From contig JANPJV010000085.1 in the NCBI GenBank assembly GCA_031425695.1, forward strand, positions 1-15,908: 15,908 nt of DNA. The letters are read 5' to 3'. Each line of letters starts with the position of its first letter. Position 1 is the first letter of the stretch. The notes below the pieces were generated by a model. That model had not been told where the DNA came from and made no database searches. It worked only from the letters and a program-made list of their open reading frames with translations. Position numbers and translations under genes: made by a program. Below, piece after piece: positions 6,943-13,861 of this stretch. This DNA is from JANPJV01 sp031425695 (lineage in GTDB: Bacteria > Pseudomonadota > Gammaproteobacteria > Xanthomonadales > SZUA-5).

Positions 6943-6968
6943 GTGGGAGCAGCCATGGCTGCTCCCAC
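6943..6968. repeat. 26-bp perfect palindrome between alc and allA
   Basis: GTGGGAGCAGCCA is directly followed by its exact reverse complement, making a 26-base palindrome centred at 6955/6956. It lies 16 bases after the alc stop and 34 bases before the allA start. There is no T-run, so it is more likely an mRNA-stabilising or attenuating hairpin or a dispersed repeat than a full terminator. Confidence 0.7.
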
Positions 6969-7002
6969 AGTGCAGAAGCGATACCCCGCAAGGACCTAGA
7001 CA

Positions 7003-7494
7003 ATGCTCCAGCCCCTGACCGTCGAGCCCCTCACGCGAGCCGCCTTCGCGCCATTCGGTGACGTGATCGAACCCGAAGCGGCCCAGCGGGTGTTCGACAT
7101 CAACCAGGGTACGACGCAGCGCTTTCACGACCTCGCATTGATCGATACGACTTCGGAGGGTGGGCGGCCGATCGTCAGCCTGTGCCGCGCGCAGCCACGC
7201 GCGTTGCCTTTCATCATCAACATGCTCGAGTGCCATCCGCTCGGGAGCCAGGCGTTTATCCCGATGACCGAGCACCCGTTCCTGGTCGTCGTCGCGCTCC
7301 ATCCCGAATCGCCGCCACGCGCCTTCCTCGCCCAGCACGGACAGGGCGTCAACTACCGCAAGGGCGCCTGGCACCACCCCCTGATCGCTCTCGACGCGGT
7401 GAGCGACTTCCTCGTCATCGACCGCGGCGGCGGCGGCAACAACTGCGACGAGGTACTGCTGCCGATCGAGTACGAGATTGAGTCGCTTGGGTGA
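7003..7494 (+). CDS. allA: Ureidoglycolate lyase
   Basis: A 163-residue protein of normal AllA length, splitting ureidoglycolate into glyoxylate and urea, the last step of this pathway. Conserved segments are LECHPLGSQAFIPM (75-88) and GVNYRKGAWHHPLIAL (115-130), whose histidines line the cupin-like active site, plus VIDRGG and NCDE near 138-150. The start is supported by AAGGA nine bases upstream of ATG 7003. It is the last gene of the plus-strand block and converges on puuD; the 130-base gap between the stops holds an inverted GGGACTC array. It may be cotranscribed with alc, subject to the intervening palindrome. Confidence 0.94.
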   Translation: MLQPLTVEPLTRAAFAPFGDVIEPEAAQRVFDINQGTTQRFHDLALIDTTSEGGRPIVSLCRAQPRALPFIINMLECHPLGSQAFIPMTEHPFLVVVALHPESPPRAFLAQHGQGVNYRKGAWHHPLIALDAVSDFLVIDRGGGGNNCDEVLLPIEYEIESLG

Positions 7495-7498
7495 ACGC

Positions 7499-7625
7499 CG
7501 GGAATCGGGACTCGGGACTCGGGACTCGAAAAAGCCCTCGGAGTTTGATTTTGATAGGTCATTAGCTCTGGAAACCGGGAGCCTTTTCTTCCCGAGTCCC
7601 GAGTCCCGAGTCCCGAGTCCCGACT
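7499..7625. repeat. Inverted GGGACTC tandem arrays between convergent stops
   Basis: Three perfect GGGACTC units (7507-7527), preceded by a degenerate one, face four perfect CCCGAGT units (7591-7618) plus the degenerate CCCGACT (7619-7625). The loop is about 60 bases with no coding capacity. The array begins five bases after the allA stop and its last base is shared with the puuD stop codon, so the element fills the convergent gap exactly. A folded transcript from either strand would form a long stem, consistent with a bidirectional 3'-end structure. Confidence 0.8.
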
Positions 7626-8848
7626 TACCGCCGCGCCGCGAACCAGCGCCCGATCGCCGCGCGTTCCTCGTCGCTCATCTGCGTCAAGTTGCCCGGCGGC
7701 ATGACCTTGAGGGCGACGACCTGCTGGTGGATCTGCTGGGCCTTGGTGTCGATCTGTTCGACGGTTTCGAACATGACGCCAAGCGGGGCGCTGGGCATGA
7801 GTGTGGGTTTGGCGGCATGACAGACGCCGCAGTGGCGCGCGAAGATCGGCAATAGCGCCGCCGTTTCCGGCGCGGGGCCGAGATCGACGACGGACTGGGA
7901 TTGCGCAGGCAACGGGACCTGGACCCGCGGGCCGGGCGGTTCGGCCGGCGCCGGCTTCGGGGCCAGCCAGGCAAAGGCGCCGATGAGCACGGCGCCGCCG
8001 GCGGCGAGCAGCCACCAGGCGCGCTCGCCGCTGTGCCAGACGACGAAGAACTGGCGGATCAGCGCGCCGGCGCCCATGAACAGCGCGAGCAGGATCCAGC
8101 TCATCTCATGCGCATGCGCCGGGGCGTAGTGATTGCTCAGCATCGCGAACACGACGGGCAGCGTGAAATAAGTGTTGTGTACCGAACGCTGCTTGGCGCG
8201 TTTGCCCGGGAGTGGATCCGGCGTCCCGCCCGCGGCGAGCGTGGCGACCATCCGTTTCTGGCCCGGGATGATCACGAAGAACACATTCGCCGACATGATC
8301 GTGCCGAGCACGGCGCCGACCAGCAGGAACGCGGCTCGACCGGCGAACAGGTGCGTTGCCGCATAGCAGAAGGCGAGCACCATCAGCGCGACCAGGATCC
8401 CGAGCAGCTGGTCGCGGAAGCCGACCGCGCGGCACATCAGGTCGTAGAGGATCCAGCCCGCACCGAGAAAGCCGATCGCGGCGAGGCTGCCTTGCAGCGG
8501 TGTCAGGTCAGCGACCGCCGGATCAATGAGATAGATCTGTGGCGAGCGCAGGTAGAGCAGCAGGAACAGGGCGAATCCTGATAGCCAGGTGGTGTACGAC
8601 TTCCACTTCGACCAATGCAGGTCGGCTGGCATCTGCGCCGGCGAAACCAGGTATTTCTGCTTGTGATAGAAGCCGCCGCCATGCACCGACCAGAGTTCTC
8701 CGAACACGCCGGGAGCGTGCGTCTTCGGCGGCTTGAGCGCGCGGTCAAGCATCACGAAGTAAAACGACTCGCCGATCCAGGCGATCGCGGCGACGACGTG
8801 CAGCCAGCGCACCAGCAGGCCCAGGCATTCGTAGAGAAATTCGGTCAC
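7625..8848 (-). CDS. puuD: Membrane urate oxidase PuuD with C-terminal cytochrome c domain
   Basis: A 407-residue PuuD-type urate hydroxylase, oxidising urate to 5-hydroxyisourate and passing electrons to its own cytochrome c domain instead of making peroxide as soluble uricase does. Residues 1-295 hold eight or nine membrane segments with family residues such as RWLHVVAAIAWIGESFY (14-30), HGGGFYHKQKY (56-66) and SNHYAPAH (238-245). A Pro/Ala-rich linker (297-330) leads to the haem domain with CGVCH (340-344) and a likely axial Met383 in KVMPPGN. The start is GTG 8848, preceded by a GGAG four bases upstream; translation from there gives the family N-terminus. It lies 59 bases downstream of hiuH on the same strand, consistent with an operon in which HiuH removes the product. 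Confidence 0.94.
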   Translation of the reverse strand: MTEFLYECLGLLVRWLHVVAAIAWIGESFYFVMLDRALKPPKTHAPGVFGELWSVHGGGFYHKQKYLVSPAQMPADLHWSKWKSYTTWLSGFALFLLLYLRSPQIYLIDPAVADLTPLQGSLAAIGFLGAGWILYDLMCRAVGFRDQLLGILVALMVLAFCYAATHLFAGRAAFLLVGAVLGTIMSANVFFVIIPGQKRMVATLAAGGTPDPLPGKRAKQRSVHNTYFTLPVVFAMLSNHYAPAHAHEMSWILLALFMGAGALIRQFFVVWHSGERAWWLLAAGGAVLIGAFAWLAPKPAPAEPPGPRVQVPLPAQSQSVVDLGPAPETAALLPIFARHCGVCHAAKPTLMPSAPLGVMFETVEQIDTKAQQIHQQVVALKVMPPGNLTQMSDEERAAIGRWFAARR

Positions 8849-8863
8849 AGCGCTCCGCCCTGA

Positions 8864-8899
8864 GCTTTTGGGGGGTCTGCGCTATGCGCGGACGCTTTT
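8864..8899 (-). repeat. 36-bp repeat, family B copy 2
   Basis: On the minus strand this reads AAAAGCGTCCGC, spacer GCATAGC, then GCAGACCCCCCAAAAGC. It matches 1302-1337 except in the 7-base spacer and one base. The centre folds as GTCTGCGC-TAT-GCGCGGAC, with one G-T pair. It sits in the short hiuH-puuD gap upstream of the puuD ribosome-binding site. Confidence 0.65.
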
Positions 8900-8907
8900 G
8901 AGGTCAC

Positions 8908-9261
8908 TCAGCTTCCCCGATAAGTGGAGTAGCTGAAGGGTGAGGCCAGCAGCGGCACGTGGTAATGCGCGTCCGCATCGGCAATCCCGAAGCGCAGGCT
9001 GACGACATCGACAAAGCGCGGCTCGGGCAGCGTCAGGCCCAGCGCCGCGAAGTAGTCACCGATCGCAAACTCGAGCTCATAGCTCGCACGCGTCAGTGCG
9101 GGACCTTCCAGCAGCGGTGCATCGCAGCGGCCATCGGCATTGGTCGTGGTCGTCTTGACCAGCTCGCGAACTTCTCCTGCGCACCGATACAGCCGCACGG
9201 TGATGCCGGCGCCAGGTCGTCCGTGCGCGGTATCCAGCACATGCGTGGTGAGTTTGCCCAT
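8908..9261 (-). CDS. hiuH: 5-hydroxyisourate hydrolase (transthyretin-like)
   Basis: A 117-residue HIU hydrolase of the transthyretin-related family, hydrolysing the PuuD product 5-hydroxyisourate to OHCU. It ends in the diagnostic C-terminal tetrapeptide YRGS (114-117). LTTHVLD (4-10) supplies the active-site His7, NADGRCD supplies Arg45, and HYHVPLL (99-105) supplies the conserved His pair. The start at 9261 gives exactly the family N-terminus. The frame stays open to 9417, but that extension translates a REP-like repeat and is not accepted. There is no signal peptide, so it is probably cytoplasmic. It is first in the minus-strand hiuH-puuD block and divergent from the GntR operon. Together with uraD it completes the enzymatic, stereospecific route to S-allantoin. 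Confidence 0.94.
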   Translation of the reverse strand: MGKLTTHVLDTAHGRPGAGITVRLYRCAGEVRELVKTTTTNADGRCDAPLLEGPALTRASYELEFAIGDYFAALGLTLPEPRFVDVVSLRFGIADADAHYHVPLLASPFSYSTYRGS

Positions 9262-9336
9262 GGCCCGCGCCCGCGAAGAAGGCCGCCGATGATGACGCGC
9301 GGGATTGGGGGATGTCACGGGGCGGGGTCGCCGCTT

Positions 9337-9416
9337 TGCGTGGGTCCGGACCTTGTCCGGACGAGCTTTGTTGAAACTCCCAGGGAAAGCGTTCGGACAA
9401 GGTCCGAACCCACGCA
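9337..9416. repeat. Inverted pair of REP-like hairpins, family C copies 2 and 3
   Basis: Copy 2 (9337-9363, minus orientation) and copy 3 (9390-9416, plus orientation) are 27-base near-perfect reverse complements flanking a 26-base spacer. Copy 3 differs from copies 1 and 2 at two positions that pair with each other, so GTCCGGAC...GTCCGGAC becomes GTTCGGAC...GTCCGAAC and the stem is kept. The pair lies in the hiuH-GntR divergent gap, upstream of the GntR promoter. Confidence 0.8.
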
Positions 9417-9422
9417 AGGCAG

Positions 9423-9450
9423 TTGACGCGCTCGTTCAACTGTATATACT
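9423..9450 (+). promoter_or_regulatory. Sigma-70-type promoter of the GntR-ABC operon
   Basis: TTGACG (9423-9428) and TATACT (9445-9450) are close to consensus -35 and -10 boxes with a 16-base spacer. Transcription would start near 9457, giving a leader of about 23 bases before ATG 9480. This leader has no visible Shine-Dalgarno. The -10 box overlaps the palindrome assigned as operator. Confidence 0.65.
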
Positions 9451-9474
9451 CAGTATACGAATAAACACAGTATA
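9445..9474. promoter_or_regulatory. Candidate GntR (YtrA-type) operator
   Basis: TATACT-C-AGTATA (9445-9457) is a perfect 13-base palindrome over the -10 box. CAGTATA occurs again at 9468-9474, 17 bases downstream. GntR regulators bind short palindromes, and YtrA-type regulators usually repress their own operon, so this site is the obvious autoregulatory target. It is inferred from position and symmetry only. Confidence 0.55.
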
Positions 9475-9479
9475 GCCTT

Positions 9480-9872
9480 ATGCACAGTGACCTGCTGATC
9501 TCGCAGACCGACGGGCGGCCGATGTACCTGCAGATCATGGAGCAGATCCGGCAGCGCGTTGCGATCGGCGACTGGGCGCGCGGGGCGGAAATCCCGTCGA
9601 TTCGCCAGCTCGCGGTGGCGCTGCGGGTGAGCGTGATCACGGTCAAGCGCGCGTACCTCGAGCTCGAGCGCGAGGGCGTGATCGTCACCCAGCACGGCAA
9701 GGGTTCGACGGTGGCGCTGGAGCCGGATCTGACGCCGCGACTGTGGGACCAGGAACTCGAACAACACCTGGCGCAGGTGGCGCGCCTGGCGAGCCTGCTC
9801 GGACTCTCCGAACAGGACATCGCACACAAGCTGCACGAGGCCACCCTACGTTTCAACGAGGAAAGGACATGA
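9480..9872 (+). CDS. GntR-family regulator, YtrA type
   Basis: A 130-residue regulator with a winged helix-turn-helix at residues 13-80: PMYLQIMEQIRQRVAIGDW (14-32), IPSIRQLAVALRVSVITVKRAY (38-59), then the wing LEREGVIVTQHGKGS. Only a short helical tail (85-128) follows, with no large ligand-binding domain. This is the hallmark of the YtrA subfamily, which typically controls an adjacent ABC transporter operon. The start ATG 9480 is where the family begins; no Shine-Dalgarno is visible, and the leader from the predicted promoter is short. The stop overlaps the start of the ATPase gene (ATGA), so regulator and transporter are coupled. It probably represses its own operon through the palindrome over the -10 box. 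The inducer is unknown; some YtrA systems respond to cell-envelope antibiotics. Confidence 0.88.
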   Translation: MHSDLLISQTDGRPMYLQIMEQIRQRVAIGDWARGAEIPSIRQLAVALRVSVITVKRAYLELEREGVIVTQHGKGSTVALEPDLTPRLWDQELEQHLAQVARLASLLGLSEQDIAHKLHEATLRFNEERT

Positions 9873-10765
9873 ACGAGTTGGCAGTCGAGTTTGTCGGGGT
9901 GGCCAAGTGCTACCCCCATTTCAAGCTCGATGACATCGACATCGCACTGCCCACCGGCAGCGTGATGGGTTTCATTGGTGCAAACGGCGCTGGCAAGTCG
10001 ACTTGCCTGCGCATCCTGATGGGGCTCATCCATCAGGACCAAGGCAAGGTGAGCGTGCTGGGCGCCGACATGCCCCGCGAGCAGGTACGCGCCAAGCAGG
10101 ACATCGGCTACGTCTCCGAGGACATGCGCCTGTACCAGGCGGCGACGCTCGAGTGGCATATGCACTTCATCGCGTCGGTCTACCCGACCTGGGACGAAAC
10201 CTATGCGCAGCACCTGGCGCAGCGCTTCGATCTCAAGCCGGCGCAGAAGATCAAGGGCCTGTCGCATGGCCAGCGGGTCAAGGCGGCGCTGCTGCTGGTG
10301 CTGGCGCGGCGGCCGAAGTTGCTGGTGCTAGACGAGCCAACCACGGGCCTCGACCCGGTCGCGCGCCAGGAGGTGCTCGGCGCGCTGATGGAAGCCCTGG
10401 CCGACGAGGAGCGGACCATCCTGTTCTCGTCGCACAACACGCTCGACGTCGAGCAGATCTCCGACCAGATCACCTTCATCGATCGCGGCCGGATCATCGA
10501 CAGCGACGACAAGGAGAGCTTCCTCGACCGCTGGCGCCGCTTGCGTCTCGAGCTGCCGCCGACGACCAGCCTGCCAGAGCTGCCGGGCACGGTCGCCATC
10601 AATCGCAGCGGCCACACCGCGGTGATCACCACGCGCCAATACGAGCCGGCGCTCCTCGCGTCGGTACAGCGCCTCGGCGCGCAGGTGCTCGGGATCGACC
10701 ATCTCTCACTCGAAGAGATCTTTGTCGCCGACGTCCAATCCCGCCGTGAGGGGCAACGCGCATGA
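9869..10765 (+). CDS. ABC transporter ATP-binding protein
   Basis: A 298-residue ATPase with Walker A GANGAGKST (37-45), signature LSHGQ (131-135; the common SGGQ is replaced by SHGQ), Walker B LLVLDEP (151-157), the D-loop GLDP, and the switch histidine in FSSHNT near residue 190. A C-terminal region of about 80 residues follows the core, as in ATPases of ABC-2 type exporters. The start is supported by AAAGGA directly upstream and by ATGA overlap with the regulator gene. Its own stop overlaps the permease start in the same way. It energises the membrane protein encoded next, most likely as a homodimer with two permease copies. Substrate unknown; export of an envelope-active compound is the usual role in YtrA-linked systems. 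Confidence 0.92.
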   Translation: MNELAVEFVGVAKCYPHFKLDDIDIALPTGSVMGFIGANGAGKSTCLRILMGLIHQDQGKVSVLGADMPREQVRAKQDIGYVSEDMRLYQAATLEWHMHFIASVYPTWDETYAQHLAQRFDLKPAQKIKGLSHGQRVKAALLLVLARRPKLLVLDEPTTGLDPVARQEVLGALMEALADEERTILFSSHNTLDVEQISDQITFIDRGRIIDSDDKESFLDRWRRLRLELPPTTSLPELPGTVAINRSGHTAVITTRQYEPALLASVQRLGAQVLGIDHLSLEEIFVADVQSRREGQRA

Positions 10766-11436
10766 ACATCGACATGATTGAGAAGCTGATCGCCAAAGAC
10801 TGGTATCTGCAGCGCTGGACGATCGTCGGCTATCTGCTGGGCGGCGCTTTCGCCATCGGGCTGCTCGGCTTCGGCGGCGAAGCCGCATTCACGGCTGGCA
10901 TGATCCTGCTGATCACCGTGCTGATGGCACTCGGCATCCACGTTGCGATGGCCACCGTGGTCGCCGAGCGTACCGAAAAGACGCTGCCCTTCGTGATGAG
11001 CCTGCCGATCTCGCCGATCGACTACGCCACTGCCAAGATTGGCGCCAACCTGCTGATCTTCCTGGTGCCATGGACGGCGATGGTGCTCGGCGCCATTGCC
11101 GTGATCCTGGCCCGCGGCGGCGTGCCGGATGGCTTGCTGCCGTACACGGTGCTGACGCTCACGGTGATTTTCGTCAACTACTGCATCGTGCTCTGCGGAG
11201 CGCTGGTGAGCGAGTCGATCGGCTGGACGATCGGCGTCATGGTCGCCTGCAATCTGGGCTTCCAGGCTTTCATTCACACCGTCTCGAAGATCCCGAGCAT
11301 TGCCGCGACGATCGAGGGCCCGATCGTCGTGTGGACCGCGGACGCGCTCGGCGTGCTGGGGGCCGAGATTGCCGCGATCGTCCTGCTGATCGGGGCCACC
11401 TACTGGCTGCAGTCGCGCAAGACCGACTTCCTGTGA
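10762..11436 (+). CDS. ABC-2 type transporter permease
   Basis: A 224-residue integral membrane protein with about six hydrophobic segments (roughly 20-36, 42-66, 95-117, 127-149, 155-175 and 197-216). The cytoplasmic loop ERTEKTLPFVMSLPISPIDYATAK (69-92) is the conserved ABC-2 permease motif contacting the ATPase. The start overlaps the ATPase stop by ATGA, and GAGGGG lies eight bases upstream. It is the last gene of the three-gene operon. Only one permease is encoded, so a homodimer is likely. A GTAG-headed repeat starts five bases after its stop and separates it from the acyltransferase gene. Confidence 0.87.
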   Translation: MNIDMIEKLIAKDWYLQRWTIVGYLLGGAFAIGLLGFGGEAAFTAGMILLITVLMALGIHVAMATVVAERTEKTLPFVMSLPISPIDYATAKIGANLLIFLVPWTAMVLGAIAVILARGGVPDGLLPYTVLTLTVIFVNYCIVLCGALVSESIGWTIGVMVACNLGFQAFIHTVSKIPSIAATIEGPIVVWTADALGVLGAEIAAIVLLIGATYWLQSRKTDFL

Positions 11437-11441
11437 GCGGT

Positions 11442-11517
11442 GTAGCCCGCAGTGCGCGCAGCGCTCTGCGGGGAGATCCAGAGCGCCGCTGAGCCGCTGC
11501 GCGGCACAGCAGCCTAC
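11442..11517. repeat. GTAG-headed inverted repeat, REP-like
   Basis: It starts GTAGCCCGCAG (11442-11452), with CTGCGGG (11466-11472) closing the first stem. A second hairpin GCCGC-TGC-GCGGC is at 11493-11505, and it ends CTAC (11514-11517). It has the same GTAG...CTAC boundary logic as the element at 1181-1258 but a different interior. It fills the permease-acyltransferase gap and may mark the end of the ABC operon transcript. Confidence 0.6.
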
Positions 11518-11529
11518 GACGGGACCCCA

Positions 11530-12717
11530 ATGAACACCCATGCGACTCCGCGCGACCTGCCACTCGGCTATCTGCGCACCTTCCTGACCCTGCTGGTGGT
11601 CGCCCACCATGCGTTGCTCGCCTATCACCCGTATGCGCCGGAGCCGGCCAGGTCATTGCTCGCCGAGCCGCGCCTGTGGATGGCATTTCCGATCGTCGAC
11701 AGCGCCCGCTGGGGCGGGGTCGAAACCTTCATCGGCTTCAACGATGTGTTCTTCATGTCGCTGATGTTCCTGGTCTCCGGCGTCTTCGCCTGGCCCAGCC
11801 TGCAACGACGCGGGGCGGGAGCGTACATCCGCGAGCGCGTGCTGCGGCTCGGTGTGCCGTTTGCGGTGGCTGCAAGCGCCCTGGCGCCGCTTGCATACTT
11901 TCCGACCTGGCTGTCGATGGGCTCACCCGGCGGCGGCTTCTGGGCGCAATGGATGGCGCTCGGGGAATGGCCGGCGGGACCGGCGTGGTTCCTGTGGGTC
12001 CTGCTCGTATTCGGCACCCTGGCCGCACTGCTCCATCGATTCGCACCTGCATTCGGGCACGCCGGTGGCCGCCTCGCCGAACGCCTGGGAAAGCGCCCGC
12101 TCCTGGTCCTGCTGGCCCTGCTGCTGGTTGGCGGACTCGCCTACGTACCGCTCGCAATGGAGATCGATCCCAACCACTGGTCCCACCGCGGGCCGTTCTA
12201 CGTACAGGCCAGCCGCATCCTCCACTACGCGACCTATTTCCTGTGCGGGCTCCTCATCGGCGCTGCGGGTCTCGGCCGCGGCCTGCTCGACCCTGCGGGC
12301 CGCCTCGCCCGGCGCTGGCCGCTGTGGCTCGTCGCGACGCTGCTGGGCTTTCTCTTCGTGGCCGCGATGTTCATCGCGGTCATGGGCAGCTACGCGCACG
12401 GCGGCCCAGGCCTCCTCCTGCGCCTGCTCGGCAGCTTCGGCTTCGTGCTCTCGTGCGCCTGTACTTCGCTGTTCTGCATCGCGCTGTCCCTGCGCTTCGC
12501 ACGCCACGGCCACCCGCTGCTCGACAGCCTCTCACGCAATGCCTACGGCATTTTCCTGCTGCACTACGCGTGCGTAAGCTGGCTGCAGTGGAGCCTGCTC
12601 GGTGCCAGCCTGCCCGGGTGGGTAAAGGGGATTACCGTGGTGCTCGGCGCAGCGCTGGCGAGCTGGGGGCTGACGGCGGTGTTGCGGCGGGTGCCCGGAG
12701 TGGCGCGCGTGTTGTGA
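11530..12717 (+). CDS. Acyltransferase-3 family membrane protein (OpgC-like)
   Basis: A 395-residue protein with about ten hydrophobic segments, a size and layout typical of acyltransferase family 3. The first membrane helix carries LLVVAHHALLAY (21-32), with the conserved histidine pair near 26-27; the arginine-rich stretch YIRERVLRLGVPF at about 99-111 follows the family pattern, and SLSRNAYGIFLLHY (333-346) is the characteristic C-terminal motif. Such proteins move acyl groups (often acetyl or succinyl) onto extracytoplasmic sugars or glucans; the acceptor is unknown here. ATG 11530 is chosen because the frame upstream is repeat sequence and GGGA lies four to seven bases before it. It is codirectional with the ABC operon but separated by a REP-like repeat, so cotranscription is uncertain. 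Confidence 0.82.
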   Translation: MNTHATPRDLPLGYLRTFLTLLVVAHHALLAYHPYAPEPARSLLAEPRLWMAFPIVDSARWGGVETFIGFNDVFFMSLMFLVSGVFAWPSLQRRGAGAYIRERVLRLGVPFAVAASALAPLAYFPTWLSMGSPGGGFWAQWMALGEWPAGPAWFLWVLLVFGTLAALLHRFAPAFGHAGGRLAERLGKRPLLVLLALLLVGGLAYVPLAMEIDPNHWSHRGPFYVQASRILHYATYFLCGLLIGAAGLGRGLLDPAGRLARRWPLWLVATLLGFLFVAAMFIAVMGSYAHGGPGLLLRLLGSFGFVLSCACTSLFCIALSLRFARHGHPLLDSLSRNAYGIFLLHYACVSWLQWSLLGASLPGWVKGITVVLGAALASWGLTAVLRRVPGVARVL

Positions 12718-13055
12718 GCAGCCAGCCCGCGGCACTGCACATGCGCGCATCGAGGATGGTCAGTTGATCATGCTGTTCGCGCCTGCTCCCACGGTCGCAA
12801 ATACAGTTGTCTCGACCTCGATGAACGTTGCTGTTTCCGACGGCGAAGTGGCGGTGGAAGGCAGCTATGCCTTCAGCATCGATCTGAGCCTGTTCGCAAG
12901 CGGTTTCGAGTAGGCGGGTTCTGGTGCCGCGAAGCTCTCGGTCTCCCTGAGTCGCGCGCGGCTGCCGCGCTTGAGGCAGTATTCCGCCCGAGCGCCAAGC
13001 TCGTGGTTCGAGTCGGGCGCGGTGCCTGCTGCTTCGCCTTCTGGGAGATCGATCC
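12718..13055. other. 338-base gap, one weak small frame
   Basis: No convincing gene. The only frame with a protein-like look is ATG 12770 to TAG 12913 (47 residues, alternating hydrophobic/polar, reading ...SDGEVAVEGSYAFSIDLS...). It has only a distant GAGG about 14 bases upstream, so it is not called as a gene; it could be a remnant. Long frames on the other strand are Arg/Ala-rich and look like GC shadow. The end of the gap provides GGGAG for the downstream gene. Confidence 0.45.
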
Positions 13056-13724
13056 ATGAGCACGCCCGACCCGGTTCCACCACCGACACCCCGCGGCCCC
13101 GACTACCAGCGCGCTGCGCAGGACGCGCTCGCGCGCTCCAAGGCTGCCGCGCAGGATGCCTTCAGTACCTTCATGAAGCTCATCTACAACCCGGTCGGCG
13201 CGCTGCCGGAGGCATACCGTTCGCTGGCGCCGCCGCAGGCGATTGGCGTCGGCGTGGTGTTCATCGTGGTCGCGGTGATCCTGTTGCTGATCGCCGGCGG
13301 CGGTGTTTTCTCGATGCTGGGCGGCGGTTATTTTTCGATGGGATTCAAGGGCTTCCTGATGGGGCTCTTCATCATGCTCGGGGTGGCCGCCGGCATTGCC
13401 GCGGGCTCCTTCCTGTCGCGCACGATCTTCCGTGGCGAGGGCAACCTCGCTTTCGATATTTTCCTCGGCGGCGCCGCGCTGCTGCCGCTGGCGATTGGTG
13501 CCTTCCTGTCCTACTTGCTCGGCGTCATCGGCATCAGTGGGCCGATTGGGCAACTGCCGATGCTGGTCGGCTTCAGCTTGATGATCCTGGTGATCTTCAC
13601 CGGCTTGAATCGCGTCGCCGGGTTGAAGGAAGGACTGTCCAGCTATCTGGTCGCCGTGGTACTCGCGGTCGGCATGCTGCTCGGCTACCTGATCGGGAAA
13701 TTGCTGGGCGGGGTTCTCTTTTAA
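13056..13724 (+). CDS. Polytopic membrane protein, Yip1-like, function unknown
   Basis: A 222-residue protein with a Pro-rich cytoplasmic N-terminus (1-20), an amphipathic Ala/Lys stretch (20-40), then FMKLIYNPVGALPEAYRSL (39-57) before five hydrophobic segments (about 62-80, 98-119, 133-156, 167-184 and 196-221). An amphipathic segment leading to NP.GA followed by a five-helix bundle is reminiscent of the Yip1 domain family, but I am not sure of that assignment. No catalytic motif is visible. The start is supported by GGGAG eight bases before ATG 13056. It converges with the PilB/GspE-like gene; the 137-base gap contains the second copy of the two-level hairpin repeat. No function is proposed. 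Confidence 0.7.
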   Translation: MSTPDPVPPPTPRGPDYQRAAQDALARSKAAAQDAFSTFMKLIYNPVGALPEAYRSLAPPQAIGVGVVFIVVAVILLLIAGGGVFSMLGGGYFSMGFKGFLMGLFIMLGVAAGIAAGSFLSRTIFRGEGNLAFDIFLGGAALLPLAIGAFLSYLLGVIGISGPIGQLPMLVGFSLMILVIFTGLNRVAGLKEGLSSYLVAVVLAVGMLLGYLIGKLLGGVLF

Positions 13725-13739
13725 TTTCTGAGCGACGAT

Positions 13740-13850
13740 TCGTAGGTCATGTTGGCCATGCGTGCGAAGCGCGCGATGGGCTACTTGACAGCTCTTTGCG
13801 TCAAGTAGCTCGCCAGGCGCTTGCGCGCCTGCGAGCAACATGACCTACGA
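13740..13850. repeat. Two-level hairpin repeat, family D copy 2
   Basis: The outer arms TCGTAGGTCATGTTG (13740-13754) and CAACATGACCTACGA (13836-13850) are perfect 15-bp complements. The inner arms are GCTACTTGAC (13780-13789) and GTCAAGTAGC (13800-13809). Small hairpins lie between the levels (for example AGGCGC-TTGC-GCGCCT around 13815-13830). The layout and arm sequences match copy 1 at 4110-4192, while the segments between arms differ in sequence but keep their folding. It lies between two convergent genes, suiting a bidirectional 3'-end structure. Confidence 0.85.
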
Positions 13851-13861
13851 CAGCAAACGTG

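Noticed and set aside
7499..7625. CRISPR array
   Set aside because: The repeat units are 6-8 bp without spacers and are arranged head to head. No cas gene is present. The same applies at 5676-5904 and 15774-15858.
9262..9417. Upstream extension of hiuH
   Set aside because: The frame is open but reads through the inverted REP-like pair. The HIU hydrolase family starts exactly at the Met encoded at 9261.
10201..11628. 475-residue minus-strand frame opposite the ABC genes
   Set aside because: The opposite strand carries the ATPase and permease with intact motifs. This frame is rich in His/Gln/Asp/Arg, typical of antisense GC shadow.
12873..13841. Long frames on both strands around the Yip1-like gene
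   Set aside because: Only 13056-13724 has a ribosome-binding site and coherent membrane segments. The minus-strand frame reads Gln/His/Glu-rich antisense and runs into the family D repeat.
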